From assembly GCF_001305595.1 (NCBI RefSeq), contig NZ_CP012401.1, forward strand, positions 186,001 through 250,000: DNA of 64,000 nt, written 5' to 3'. The notes below the pieces were generated by a model. The model searched no databases and was not told the origin of the DNA. It saw only the letters and a program-made list of their open reading frames with translations. Within the stretch, counting starts at the first letter, position 1. The number at the start of each line of letters is the position of its first letter. The position numbers and the translations under genes were made by a program. The stretch is from Azospirillum thiophilum. GTDB lineage: Bacteria; Pseudomonadota; Alphaproteobacteria; Azospirillales; Azospirillaceae. Shown piece after piece: positions 57,029 through 64,000 of the stretch.

Positions 57029-57056
57029 GAACAGCAGTGCCGGAAGGCGCCTGAGC
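57011..57056. repeat. Short direct duplication at the bolA stop
   Basis: GTGCCGGAAGGCGCCTGAG occurs at 57011-57029, covering the end and stop codon of bolA, and again about 29 bases downstream in the untranslated gap. It looks like a recent local duplication of the gene's tail; it adds no coding sequence. Confidence 0.7.
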
Positions 57057-57143
57057 ACAAGGCGCGTCACCACACGTCGAAAGACATCCCAAAAGGACCG
57101 GGCTCCGGCTCCGCCGGGCCCCATAGGAAGGATCATCCAAGTC

Positions 57144-57485
<342 letters not shown>

Positions 57486-57528
57486 CGTCGTGCTACGGTC
57501 CGGTGCCGGCCGGTCCGGTGCCGGAATG

Positions 57529-57558
57529 AAAAAAGCCCCGCTCCGGCGGGGCTTTTTG
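57529..57558. terminator. Bidirectional terminator between grxD and the RiPP precursor gene
   Basis: Seven-base stem AGCCCCG / CGGGGCT (57534-57540 and 57547-57553) with six As before and five Ts after. It can terminate the rightward grxD message and the leftward precursor message. Confidence 0.88.
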
Positions 57559-57593
57559 TTTGGGCGCGCTTTTATCCGTGTGCGCGGCGCGCC

Positions 57594-57926
57594 TTACTTC
57601 TTCTGCTTCGGTGGCGCGTCGTTGGGGCCGTACAGGATGAAGGCCGAGAAGCTGGTTCCGCCCGACGCGAGATCCAGCAGATCGTCCGGCAGCTCGCTCT
57701 GGTCGGCGGCGGGCAGGACCAGGGTCATCTCGCCCGGTTGCTCCTCGACCACCTTCAGAACGATGCCGGGAATCGGATCGGTGCCGAACAGCGTCCTCAA
57801 GGCCGCGTGCGGGTCCTTCACCAGCAGGGCACGAAATGCCGCGTCCGACTGCGCACGGTCCACCAGGGCCGCTTCGGCCTGACGGCGGAGTTGCAGGAGC
57901 GGATCGACACCGGCTTGCGAAGTCAT
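57594..57926 (-). CDS. NHLP-type RiPP precursor peptide
   Basis: 110 residues. The first 90 resemble the nitrile-hydratase-like leader peptide: QLRRQAEAALVDRAQSDAAF, then RALLVKDPHAALRTLFGTD, a VVEEQPGEMTLVLPAADQS block and a final LPDDLLDLASGG. The double glycine (residues 89-90) is the usual cleavage site. The core would be about 20 residues: hydrophobic/aromatic first half (TSFSAFILYG) and a tail ending PPKQKK. It has no Cys, so lanthionine formation is unlikely; Ser, Thr, Asn and Lys are the modifiable residues. GGTGTCC precedes the ATG. Divergent from a double-GNAT gene. No peptidase-transporter gene is in the window. Confidence 0.8.
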   Translation of the reverse strand: MTSQAGVDPLLQLRRQAEAALVDRAQSDAAFRALLVKDPHAALRTLFGTDPIPGIVLKVVEEQPGEMTLVLPAADQSELPDDLLDLASGGTSFSAFILYGPNDAPPKQKK

Positions 57927-57971
57927 AGGACACCTTCTTGCAATTGTTTAAAATTTGAAACCGTGTCGATC

Positions 57972-58058
57972 TGCCATACGGCAAGCATAGACATGGCCAT
58001 AAGCCCGCTATATACCGGCAATCATCGACCCGACAAGTAGAAATGGTATTTCCATACC
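57972..58058. promoter_or_regulatory. Shared control region of the precursor and GNAT genes
   Basis: On the leftward strand TTGTCG (58036-58031), a 16-base spacer and TATATA (58014-58009) make a plausible promoter with a leader of about 75 bases. Two inverted repeats flank it: TGCCATACGGCA (57972-57983) downstream and GGTATTTCCATACC (58045-58058) just upstream of the -35 box. The stretch is AT-rich for this genome. The regulator is unknown. Confidence 0.5.
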
Positions 58059-58094
58059 GCCCTTGATCGCGACGCCGATGCGGGAAAACGATCG

Positions 58095-59036
58095 ATGTCT
58101 CCTCACCCCGAAGTCATCCGGCCCGTCGCCATTTGCGAGGCGGAGGCGCTGGCCCCGCTGACCTGGCCCTCCTATCGCTCACTGATGTCGCTGGCCGACC
58201 ATGGGGAGCGGCGGCTGTGCCGGCCTTGCGCGGTGGCGGCCTGGGACGGCGACCGGCCGGCGGGCCTGGCCCTGAGCGGTGTCGCGCCCGGCTGGCCGCT
58301 GGATGACGGGAGACAGGCCCTGCTGTCGCTGATGGTGGCCCGCAGCCACCGCAGGCGAGGCCTCGCCCTGCGGCTGCTGACGGCCCTGGAAGACCATCTG
58401 CCTGCGCTGGGCGTGCGGCGGCTGACCGTCGACTATTCCGACCGGCTGCCGGGGGCCGCCGCCTTCGCCGCGACGTTGCGTGCCGCAGGCTGGCCGGAGC
58501 CGGAGCCGGCACGCCTGCGCATCTGCGGCGCGGTCCGCGATACGGTGGCGGTGTTCCGCGACCGCGATTTGCTGATGGCGCGGATGCGGGCGGAGGGGTT
58601 CCGGCTGTGGTCCTGGCGGGAACGCGGAATCGGATGCGAGGCGCTGGCGCAGACGCTGATCGAGCGCGGCGAGGCGCCCGCCTGGGCACAGCCCAGGCAC
58701 TGGCGCAACGCGCTCGACCCCGACCTGTCGCTGGTGATCGGCGATGCGGCCGACGAAATCGTCGGCTGGGCGCTGTGCGTCCACCAGCCGGCGGCGGCGC
58801 GCTGGTTCTTCCCGGTCGGCTGGGTGCGGCCACCTTACGACCGGCGCGGCTGGCTGATGGGCGCCTATGCCGAAGGAGCCGAACGGGTGGCGGCACGGCA
58901 TGGCGGCGACGCGGTGGCGGTGATCGAAACCGCCAGCGGCCAGCCCGGCATGTGGCGCCTGTTCGAACGGCGGTTCGAACCGCACGCCCACTGGACCGAC
59001 CGGATGATGGCGAGCGAGCGGCTGCTCAACCCCTAG
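58095..59036 (+). CDS. Tandem GNAT-domain acyltransferase, candidate RiPP maturase
   Basis: 313 residues with two GNAT-like halves. The first (about 60-150) has the acyl-CoA-binding loop ARSHRRRGLALRLLTALEDHLPALG after LLSLMVA; the second (about 200-300) has WALCVHQPAAARWFFPVGWVRPPYDRRGWLMGAYAEGAERVA. A charged linker (RDRDLLMARMRAEGFRLWSWRERG) joins them. No signal peptide. Divergently transcribed from the NHLP precursor with 168 bases between. In selidamide-type pathways GNAT proteins add fatty acyl groups to Lys or Orn of NHLP precursors; that this protein does so is inference. A plain N-acetyltransferase remains possible. Confidence 0.8.
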   Translation: MSPHPEVIRPVAICEAEALAPLTWPSYRSLMSLADHGERRLCRPCAVAAWDGDRPAGLALSGVAPGWPLDDGRQALLSLMVARSHRRRGLALRLLTALEDHLPALGVRRLTVDYSDRLPGAAAFAATLRAAGWPEPEPARLRICGAVRDTVAVFRDRDLLMARMRAEGFRLWSWRERGIGCEALAQTLIERGEAPAWAQPRHWRNALDPDLSLVIGDAADEIVGWALCVHQPAAARWFFPVGWVRPPYDRRGWLMGAYAEGAERVAARHGGDAVAVIETASGQPGMWRLFERRFEPHAHWTDRMMASERLLNP

Positions 59037-59137
59037 CATGTCCGGGCGGCATGCCGCTCCAGCATGCCGCGCACGCAGTTCGGCCATGCCCGGCGCCCGG
59101 CTGCCGCGCTGCTCGAATTATATGCTAAACGGACGGC

Positions 59138-60058
59138 ATGGCTCAGACCACGACCGCCGCCAAGGCTCCGACCTCCACGACCTCGGCGTTCGCCGCGGCG
59201 CTGTCCTCGTACCTGATCTGGGGGCTGGTCAACCCCGTCTTCTTCAAATCGCTGGGCGATGTCGGCGCGGTGGAAATCGTCGCCCACCGCGTGGTGTGGA
59301 CGGTGGTGCTGGTCGGCATCGCCGTGCTGGCCACCCGCGGCCCGGCGGCCATCGTCAATGCGGTCGGCAGTTGGCGCCGGCTGGGCGTGTTCCTGGTCAC
59401 CACCCTGCTGGTGACCACCAACTGGACGGTCTTCATCTGGGCGGTGGTGAACAGCCGGCTGGTCGAGGCCAGCCTGGGCTATTTCATCAACCCGCTGGTC
59501 AATGTGCTGCTAGGCGTGCTGTTCCTGAACGAACGGCTGAGCCGCGGCCAGATGCTCGCCGTGGCGATCGCCAGTGCCGGCGTCGGCAGCCTGGTCGTCA
59601 GCTATGGCGCGGTGCCCTGGGTTGCGCTGTCGCTGGCCCTGTCCTTCGGCTTCTATGCGCTGGTGCGCAAGAAGGCGGCGGTGGACCCGGTGATCGGCCT
59701 GCTGGTGGAAACCGCGCTGCTGCTGCCGGCGGCGCTGGGCTACCTGCTATGGCTGGGCGGCGGCGGCGCATTCGGCCATGCCTGGGGCGAGAGCATCCTG
59801 CTGGTCCTGGCCGGGCCGATGACGGCGATACCGCTGGTGCTGTTCATGATCGGCGCGTCGCGCCTGACGCTGACCACCATGGGCCTGCTGCAATATGTCG
59901 GGCCGATCGGGCAATTGCTGCTGGGCGTACTGGTCTATGGCGAGGCCTTCACCAGCAGCCATGCCACGGCCTTCGCCTGCATCTGGCTGGCGCTCGCGGT
60001 CTTCACCGCCGATGCGGTCCACAGCCACCGGGCACGGGCGGCGGCAACGGCGAAGTAG
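59138..60058 (+). CDS. rarD: RarD-type EamA permease
   Basis: 306-residue inner-membrane protein with about ten helices (EamA duplication): LSSYLIWGLVNPVFFKSL at the first helix, VVWTVVLVGIAVLATRG, FLVTTLLVTTNWTVFIWAVVNSRLVEASLGYFINPLVNVLLGVLFLNERLS (the RarD hallmark run) and VLFMIGASRLTLTTMGLLQYVGPIGQLLLGVLVYGEAF. Family members move small metabolites. About 100 bases after the GNAT stop; whether it serves that locus is unknown. Its stop touches the convergent TetR stop. Confidence 0.93.
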   Translation: MAQTTTAAKAPTSTTSAFAAALSSYLIWGLVNPVFFKSLGDVGAVEIVAHRVVWTVVLVGIAVLATRGPAAIVNAVGSWRRLGVFLVTTLLVTTNWTVFIWAVVNSRLVEASLGYFINPLVNVLLGVLFLNERLSRGQMLAVAIASAGVGSLVVSYGAVPWVALSLALSFGFYALVRKKAAVDPVIGLLVETALLLPAALGYLLWLGGGGAFGHAWGESILLVLAGPMTAIPLVLFMIGASRLTLTTMGLLQYVGPIGQLLLGVLVYGEAFTSSHATAFACIWLALAVFTADAVHSHRARAAATAK

Positions 60059-60727
60059 TTATGTCCGCGGCGTCAGGCCGTGGGCGATGGTGTGGGCCAG
60101 CGTCCCGACCATGGCGCAGATGCCTGCGTCCTCGCGGCCGAACACCACCTGATCGAGGAAGCCCAGCCCGAAGCTGAGCGTCGCGATGCCGGCCGCCACA
60201 TTGGCGAGGTCGGCGTCGGCAGCGATGGCGCCGCGGTCGCGATGGCCTTCCAGCCGCTTCAGCAGGCAGGGAATGCGGCTCTGCGACAGGGTGCGCGCCA
60301 TCTCGTCGGCGATGGCCGGATCGACCAGCGCACGCGCAAGCACCACGCGGGTGAAGTCGCGGCATTTCCAGCTGTGCTTCAACTGGGCGTGCAGGAAGCG
60401 GGCGAGGTCGGTTTCCAGATCCTCATGCAGGGGCGGCAGGTCGCAGCCGCCCGCTTCCTCGCGCCAGTAGCGCTCCACCACCGCCAGCAGCAGTCCACTC
60501 TTGCCGGAGAAATAGCGCTGGATCAGCTGTTCGTTGACCCCGGCCCGGCCGGCGATCTCGCGCGTCGTCGCCGCGTCGAAGCCGCGTTCGGCGAACACCG
60601 CCTTGGCGGCGTCGAGCAGCGCGCCTTCGGTCGCGGCACGGTCACGCTTGCGCCCGCCGCCCTCGCAACCGCCCTCGGCACCGTCCATGCCTGGGCAACA
60701 GCCGTCCGTTTCCTTGTTCGCGTCCAA
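60059..60727 (-). CDS. TetR family repressor
   Basis: 222 residues. An acidic, glycine-rich N-terminal extension precedes the helix-turn-helix AATEGALLDAAKAVFAERGFDAATTREIAGRAGVNEQLIQRYFSGKSGLLLAVVERY (about 30-85). The C-terminal half (about 90-215) is the ligand/dimer domain. Divergent from the flavin reductase gene, with two matching inverted repeats between them, so it probably represses that gene and itself, as NemR does with nemA. Inducer unknown; electrophiles are the best guess. Confidence 0.92.
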   Translation of the reverse strand: MDANKETDGCCPGMDGAEGGCEGGGRKRDRAATEGALLDAAKAVFAERGFDAATTREIAGRAGVNEQLIQRYFSGKSGLLLAVVERYWREEAGGCDLPPLHEDLETDLARFLHAQLKHSWKCRDFTRVVLARALVDPAIADEMARTLSQSRIPCLLKRLEGHRDRGAIAADADLANVAAGIATLSFGLGFLDQVVFGREDAGICAMVGTLAHTIAHGLTPRT

Positions 60728-60798
60728 ACCACGACCCTCTCAGCCCGACCCCCGCAGGGGCGCAGCCGGAAAAGCGGCGCCCCCTTCGGCTCGATAAT

Positions 60799-60860
60799 AA
60801 GTATGCAGGTACATACTTGACAAGCGGCGCGCTGCGGTTCAAGTATGTACTCACATACAT
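60799..60860 (+). promoter_or_regulatory. TetR-type operator pair and promoter
   Basis: Two related inverted repeats: AAGTATGCAGGTACATACTT (60799-60818) and AAGTATGTACTCACATACAT (60841-60860). Between them TTGACA (60817-60822) pairs with AAGTAT (60841-60846) across 18 bases. Thus one operator touches the -35 box and the other covers the -10 box of the rightward promoter, a classic repressor layout. Confidence 0.75.
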
Positions 60861-60894
60861 ACAAGCCGATTGCCCAACAGGGGGTATTCCCGCC

Positions 60895-62010
60895 ATGCCG
60901 CAAAGCACCGACACGCCGGATCTGTTCACGCCGCTGCGCCTCGGCGCCATCGAGCTGCCGAACCGCGTCATCATGGCGCCGATGACGCGCAGCCGCGCCG
61001 GTGCAGGCAACTGCCCGACCGAACTCACCGCCGACTATTATGCGCAGCGCGCATCGGCCGGCCTGATCATCACCGAAGCGACGCAGGTCTGCGACACCGC
61101 CCAGGGCTATCCCAACACGCCGGGCATCCATACCGACGCCCAGACCCATGCCTGGCGCGCGGTGGCCGAAGCGGTGCATACGGCCGGCGGCCGCATCGTG
61201 ACGCAGTTGTGGCATGTCGGGCGCATCTCCCACCCGCTGTTCCAGCCGAACGGCGCGGCCCCGCTCGCCCCGTCGGCCATCGCCGCCAAGGGCCAGCTCT
61301 ACACCGGCGCCGGCATGGAGCCGTTCCCGATGCCCCGCGCGCTGGAGACCGACGAGATCCCGGCGCTGGTCCGCCATTTCGCCGATGCGGCCAAGCGCGC
61401 CGTCTTCGACGCCGGCCTGGACGGCGTGGAAATCCATGCGGCCAACGGCTATCTGATCGATCAGTTCCTGCGCGACCGCACCAACATCCGCAGCGACCGT
61501 TACGGCGGCAGCGTGGAGAACCGGTGCCGCTTCCTGCTGGAAATCCTGGAGGCCACCGCCCATGCCGTCGGCGCCGACCGCATCGGCGTCCGCCTGTCGC
61601 CGACCGGCGTGTTCAACGACATGGGGGACAGCGATCCGCTGCCGCATTTCCTGTCGATCACTCAGGCGCTGAACCCGTTCAGCCTCGCCTATCTGCATGT
61701 GATCGAAGGGCGCCCCGGCCACCATATGGCCCCGCCGGAGGGCGCGCCCCATGTCGCCGCGGCGCTGCGCGCGGCCTTCAAGGGTCCGTTCATCCTCAAT
61801 GGCGGCTACAGCCGGACCGACGCCGACGCGACGCTGGCGAAGGGGGAGGCCGACGCGGTCAGCTTCGGCGAGCCCTTCATCTCCAACCCGGACCTGCCGC
61901 TGCGCTTCCGCACCGACGCGCCGTTGGCCGAGGCGGACCGCAACTCCTACTACGGCGGCACCGCCAAGGGTTACACCGACTATCCGGCGCTGGAGTCGGT
62001 CGCAGCCTGA
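60895..62010 (+). CDS. Old yellow enzyme-type alkene reductase (NemA-like)
   Basis: FMN-dependent NADPH ene-reductase of 371 residues. Hallmarks: FTPLRLGAIELPNRVIMAPMTRSRAG at the N-terminus, IITEATQV, VTQLWHVGRISH (His/Trp at the active site), GVEIHAANGYLIDQFLRDRTNIRSDRYGGSVENRCRFLLE and a C-terminal YYGGTAKGYTDYPAL. Reduces activated C=C and electrophiles such as N-ethylmaleimide. Controlled by the divergent TetR repressor on operator evidence. Start 60895 has an AGGGGG site upstream. Confidence 0.94.
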   Translation: MPQSTDTPDLFTPLRLGAIELPNRVIMAPMTRSRAGAGNCPTELTADYYAQRASAGLIITEATQVCDTAQGYPNTPGIHTDAQTHAWRAVAEAVHTAGGRIVTQLWHVGRISHPLFQPNGAAPLAPSAIAAKGQLYTGAGMEPFPMPRALETDEIPALVRHFADAAKRAVFDAGLDGVEIHAANGYLIDQFLRDRTNIRSDRYGGSVENRCRFLLEILEATAHAVGADRIGVRLSPTGVFNDMGDSDPLPHFLSITQALNPFSLAYLHVIEGRPGHHMAPPEGAPHVAAALRAAFKGPFILNGGYSRTDADATLAKGEADAVSFGEPFISNPDLPLRFRTDAPLAEADRNSYYGGTAKGYTDYPALESVAA

Positions 62011-62088
62011 CGCGCCGCACGCTCCTCGCCGCATCTCCTCGACGTGAGTGCGCGTCGTGACCGCGTCGTGAGACGCATATTCCCCCTG

Positions 62089-62125
62089 CCCCCGGCCCGG
62101 GTCCACCCGGCCGGGGGATTTTTTT
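62089..62125 (+). terminator. Terminator after the alkene reductase gene
   Basis: CCCCCGGCCCGGG pairs with CCCGGCCGGGGG with one bulged base and a short loop, followed by seven Ts (62119-62125). Confidence 0.88.
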
Positions 62126-62133
62126 GACGTGCG

Positions 62134-62649
62134 CTACGCCGGTCCCGCCCCGGCCTCGCCGTCCAGCCCGCGGGCCAGCGCGGCGATGGTGCCGTAGCCG
62201 ACCTGGTCCACCGGATCGATCTCAGCCATCTTGGCGAGGATGGCCAGCGCCTTGTCGCGGTTGTGGCGGCGCAGTTCGATGAAGGCCAGCGCCTTCATGG
62301 TGAACAGGAAGAAGCGCGCCGGCCCGGCCGCCGACCAGTCGGTGGTCCCCACGGTCAGTTGCGACCAGTCGGCGGGGAAGCCGCCCTGCTGGGCCGCCGA
62401 GTCCAGCCCGATGCGGGCCACCCGCTCGGCCTCGGCCAGCTTCTTGCGGTTGAAGTAGAATTTGTAGAGCGCATAGAAGACCGGCAGCACGCGCGGTCCC
62501 TGGCGGTGGGCCTCCCACAACAGCGCCTCGCAGGCCTCCGGCACATCCCGCGCCTTCACCGCCTCCTGCAGCAACTCGTCGATGTGTTCGGGCACGTCGC
62601 CGAAGGCCATGCGGCCGTTCGACATCCTGAGCTCGATCGGCTGGTCCAT
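62134..62649 (-). CDS. Hypothetical helical (TPR-like) protein next to nif genes
   Basis: 171 residues, no signal peptide. Helix pairs suggest a tetratricopeptide-like fold: LLQEAVKARDVPEACEALLWEAHRQ, PVFYALYKFYFNRKKLAEAERVARIGL and FFLFTMKALAFIELRRHNRDKALAILAKMAEID. Divergent from iscA-nifU across a 303-base region that carries the NifA-type site; no sigma54 promoter reading leftwards was recognised. Such a TPR-like protein next to nif Fe-S genes might be a nif accessory factor; that is inference. Start MDQPIELRMSNGRM. Confidence 0.75.
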   Translation of the reverse strand: MDQPIELRMSNGRMAFGDVPEHIDELLQEAVKARDVPEACEALLWEAHRQGPRVLPVFYALYKFYFNRKKLAEAERVARIGLDSAAQQGGFPADWSQLTVGTTDWSAAGPARFFLFTMKALAFIELRRHNRDKALAILAKMAEIDPVDQVGYGTIAALARGLDGEAGAGPA

Positions 62650-62765
62650 CTCCCCTCACCCTTCCGCTGTCTCGTTCAACCATCCGACGCACCGACGACG
62701 GAAGATGGCAGGCGCGCGGAGAGAGGGAAAGACCACAATCTTTTTGTGCGGCAAAGTGTCGCTGC

Positions 62766-62781
62766 TGTCGCAAAGGCGACA
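62766..62781 (+). promoter_or_regulatory. NifA upstream activator sequence
   Basis: TGT-N10-ACA (TGTCGCAAAGGCGACA), an exact match to the NifA binding consensus with dyad symmetry, about 100 bases upstream of the sigma54 promoter. It lies in the shared region, so it could also act leftwards. Confidence 0.85.
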
Positions 62782-62862
62782 CGCGCCAAACCCGACAAAT
62801 TCATACGTCTACGAAACTTTGTCGGAATCGCGCCAGCTCCCTTGGATATGACAATCGTTTAA

Positions 62863-62877
62863 AATCAATATCTTGAT
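62863..62877 (+). promoter_or_regulatory. IHF-like site with dyad ATCAA-N4-TTGAT
   Basis: AATCAATATCTTG (62863-62875) fits the IHF consensus WATCAA-N4-TTR. The slightly longer ATCAA-TATC-TTGAT is also a perfect dyad. It lies between the NifA site and the -24/-12 promoter, where DNA bending is usual. Confidence 0.6.
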
Positions 62878-62881
62878 CCGT

Positions 62882-62897
62882 TGGCACACCCTTTGCT
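62882..62897 (+). promoter_or_regulatory. Sigma54 promoter of iscA-nifU
   Basis: TGGCAC-N5-TTGCT (62882-62897), an exact -24/-12 element. With the NifA site and the IHF-like site it gives full nif-type control of the iscA-nifU operon. Confidence 0.92.
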
Positions 62898-62952
62898 TTT
62901 CTCCTCGTCAGATCGGCCGGCACTCCGGCAACGCGTTTTGAGGAGGCGGGAC

Positions 62953-63360
62953 ATGGTGACGCTGACGGATGCGGCTGTTTCCACCCTGGAACAGGTCCTG
63001 GCGAAGTCGGGAGGCGCGGCCGCCGGCTTGCGCATCGCGGTGACCGACGGCGGCTGCGCCGGCCTGAAATACCAGATGGGGCTGGAGGCGGCGGCCACCG
63101 ACGAGGACGCGGTGTTCAGCTTCGGCCCGGTCACCATCTTCGTCGACGCCAACAGCCAGCCCTTCCTGGACGGCGTGGTGGTCGATTTCGTCGAGGGGAT
63201 CGAGGGGTCGGGCTTCAAGTTCGACAACCCGAACGCCACCAGCAGCTGCGGCTGCGGCAAGTCCTTTTCCGCCAATGGAGCAGGGGCCGGCGAGAGCGGC
63301 GGCTCCTGCTCGACCACCTCGTCGGGCTGCGGCTCGTCGGCGCCCTATTCGACACACTGA
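62953..63360 (+). CDS. iscA: IscA/HesB-type Fe-S scaffold of the nif cluster
   Basis: 135 residues. The A-type carrier fold has its three cluster cysteines at standard positions: Cys35 (VTDGGCAGLKY), Cys99 and Cys101 (SSCGCGKSF). After residue 105 it carries an extra Gly/Ser-rich tail with two further cysteines (Cys119, Cys126), not present in housekeeping IscA. Ribosome-binding site GAGGAGG precedes ATG 62953. Expressed from the sigma54 promoter and followed by nifU about 97 bases later. Confidence 0.93.
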   Translation: MVTLTDAAVSTLEQVLAKSGGAAAGLRIAVTDGGCAGLKYQMGLEAAATDEDAVFSFGPVTIFVDANSQPFLDGVVVDFVEGIEGSGFKFDNPNATSSCGCGKSFSANGAGAGESGGSCSTTSSGCGSSAPYSTH

Positions 63361-63393
63361 CCGGCGCACTGATCACCGGCAACGGACGTCTTC

Positions 63394-63423
63394 CCGGATT
63401 TCTTCCCCCCGGATTTCTTCCCC
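63394..63423. repeat. 15-base tandem duplication before nifU
   Basis: CCGGATTTCTTCCCC is repeated head to tail (63394-63408 and 63409-63423) in the iscA-nifU gap, 33 bases before the nifU ATG. A replication-slippage origin is likely; it lengthens the untranslated gap and is pyrimidine-rich. Confidence 0.85.
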
Positions 63424-63456
63424 AAGGCGCGCACCCCACGGAAAGGCAGCAGCGAC

Positions 63457-64000
63457 ATGTGGAACTACACCGACAAGGTCAAGGAACACTTCTTCAACCC
63501 GAAGAACTCCGGTGTCCTGGATACCGCCAACGCGGTTGGCGAGGTCGGCTCCATCACCTGCGGCGACGCTCTGCGTCTGATGCTGAAGGTCGATCCCGAC
63601 ACCCAGATCATCGAGGACGCGAAATTCCAGACCTTCGGCTGCGGTTCGGCCATCGCGTCGTCGTCGGCGCTGACCGAGATGATCATCGGCAAGACGGTGG
63701 ACGAGGCGCTGGTCCTGACCAACCGCGACATCGCCGAGTATCTGGGCGGCCTGCCGCCGGAGAAGATGCACTGCTCGGTCATGGGTGCCGAGGCGCTGCG
63801 CGCCGCCATCGCCAACTACAAGGGCGAGGCGTGGGAAGACGACCATGAGGAAGGCGAGCTGGTCTGCAAGTGCTTCGGCATCGACGCCGCCATGATCGAG
63901 CGCGCGGTGACCGTCAACGGTCTGACCACGCTGGAGGAGGTCACCCACTACACCAAGGCGGGCGGCTCCTGCCAGACCTGCCACGAGAAGATCGAGGAGG
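63457..64000 (+). CDS. nifU: Nitrogen fixation Fe-S scaffold NifU, N-terminal part
   Basis: Scaffold that builds clusters for nitrogenase; the 3' end lies beyond the window (181 residues visible). The N-terminal IscU-like domain has the three labile-cluster cysteines: Cys35 (SITCGDA), Cys62 (FGCGSAI) and Cys106 (MHCSVMG). The central ferredoxin-type domain follows with Cys137/Cys139 (LVCKCFG) and Cys172/Cys175 (GSCQTCHEK), positions identical to those of classical NifU. Start 63457 has GAAAGG upstream. The missing C-terminus should carry the Nfu domain. Confirms the nif locus. Confidence 0.97.
   Translation, partial: MWNYTDKVKEHFFNPKNSGVLDTANAVGEVGSITCGDALRLMLKVDPDTQIIEDAKFQTFGCGSAIASSSALTEMIIGKTVDEALVLTNRDIAEYLGGLPPEKMHCSVMGAEALRAAIANYKGEAWEDDHEEGELVCKCFGIDAAMIERAVTVNGLTTLEEVTHYTKAGGSCQTCHEKIEE

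Overview
The window is a high-GC chromosomal segment from an alphaproteobacterium, most likely Azospirillum or a close rhodospirillaceal diazotroph. Evidence: iscA-nifU under a sigma54/NifA-type promoter at the right end, two phasin genes (polyhydroxybutyrate granules), a ClpS-ClpA pair, CbiB, MmcB, and many multi-domain sensor kinases with the SHDLRQP-type phospho-acceptor box. This assignment rests on gene content and composition only.

Layout. 1-5.1 kb: end of ileS, lspA, a DUF3035-type lipoprotein and a tandem pair of M16 peptidases (one active, one lacking the zinc motif). 5.2-11.5 kb: a small acidic protein, pgi, a small membrane protein, a GcvA-type LysR regulator, and the acetyl-phosphate node (a MaoC-Pta fusion followed by ackA). 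11.9-19.4 kb: three sensor kinases, MmcB, and a REC-Hpt phosphorelay protein. 19.4-24.5 kb: a D,D-carboxypeptidase with a SPOR domain, a lipoprotein, an Anbu-type proteasome homologue, and two phasins whose promoters share a near-identical operator. 24.7-28.4 kb: clpS-clpA and nadK. 28.4-30.9 kb: a partner-switching module (STAS antagonist, ATP-binding protein, receiver-PP2C phosphatase). 31.2-38.1 kb: two coupled sensor kinases translationally linked to a DUF1329 protein. 38.1-44.4 kb: a stress-type membrane protein, an unannotated CydP-like 51-residue protein, an ankyrin protein, cbiB, an AT-rich island with one orphan gene, a DHH phosphoesterase, htpX and an SdhAF4-type protein. 44.4-48.8 kb: the ugpBAEC glycerol-3-phosphate importer. 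49-57.5 kb: a hybrid kinase, a YgjP-like metallopeptidase, a Cache-PAS-GGDEF-EAL protein, purB, bolA and grxD. 57.6-60.1 kb: an NHLP-type RiPP precursor divergent from a double-GNAT protein, then a RarD-type permease. 60.1-62 kb: a TetR regulator divergent from an old-yellow-enzyme reductase. 62.1-64 kb: an unknown gene divergent from iscA-nifU (nifU runs off the end).

Working together: phasins, the Pta-AckA node and pgi point to carbon-storage and overflow metabolism; the many kinases and the second-messenger protein to extensive environmental sensing; BolA, monothiol glutaredoxin, IscA and NifU to Fe-S handling that feeds nitrogenase. The strongest candidate for something undescribed is the NHLP precursor with a GG cleavage site and a lysine-rich core tail beside a double-GNAT protein, an arrangement like lipidated (selidamide-type) RiPP loci. 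Also notable are the matched phasin operators, the fold-back intergenic repeats and the kinase-kinase-DUF1329 operon. No tRNA, rRNA, CRISPR array, transposase or prophage gene was found.
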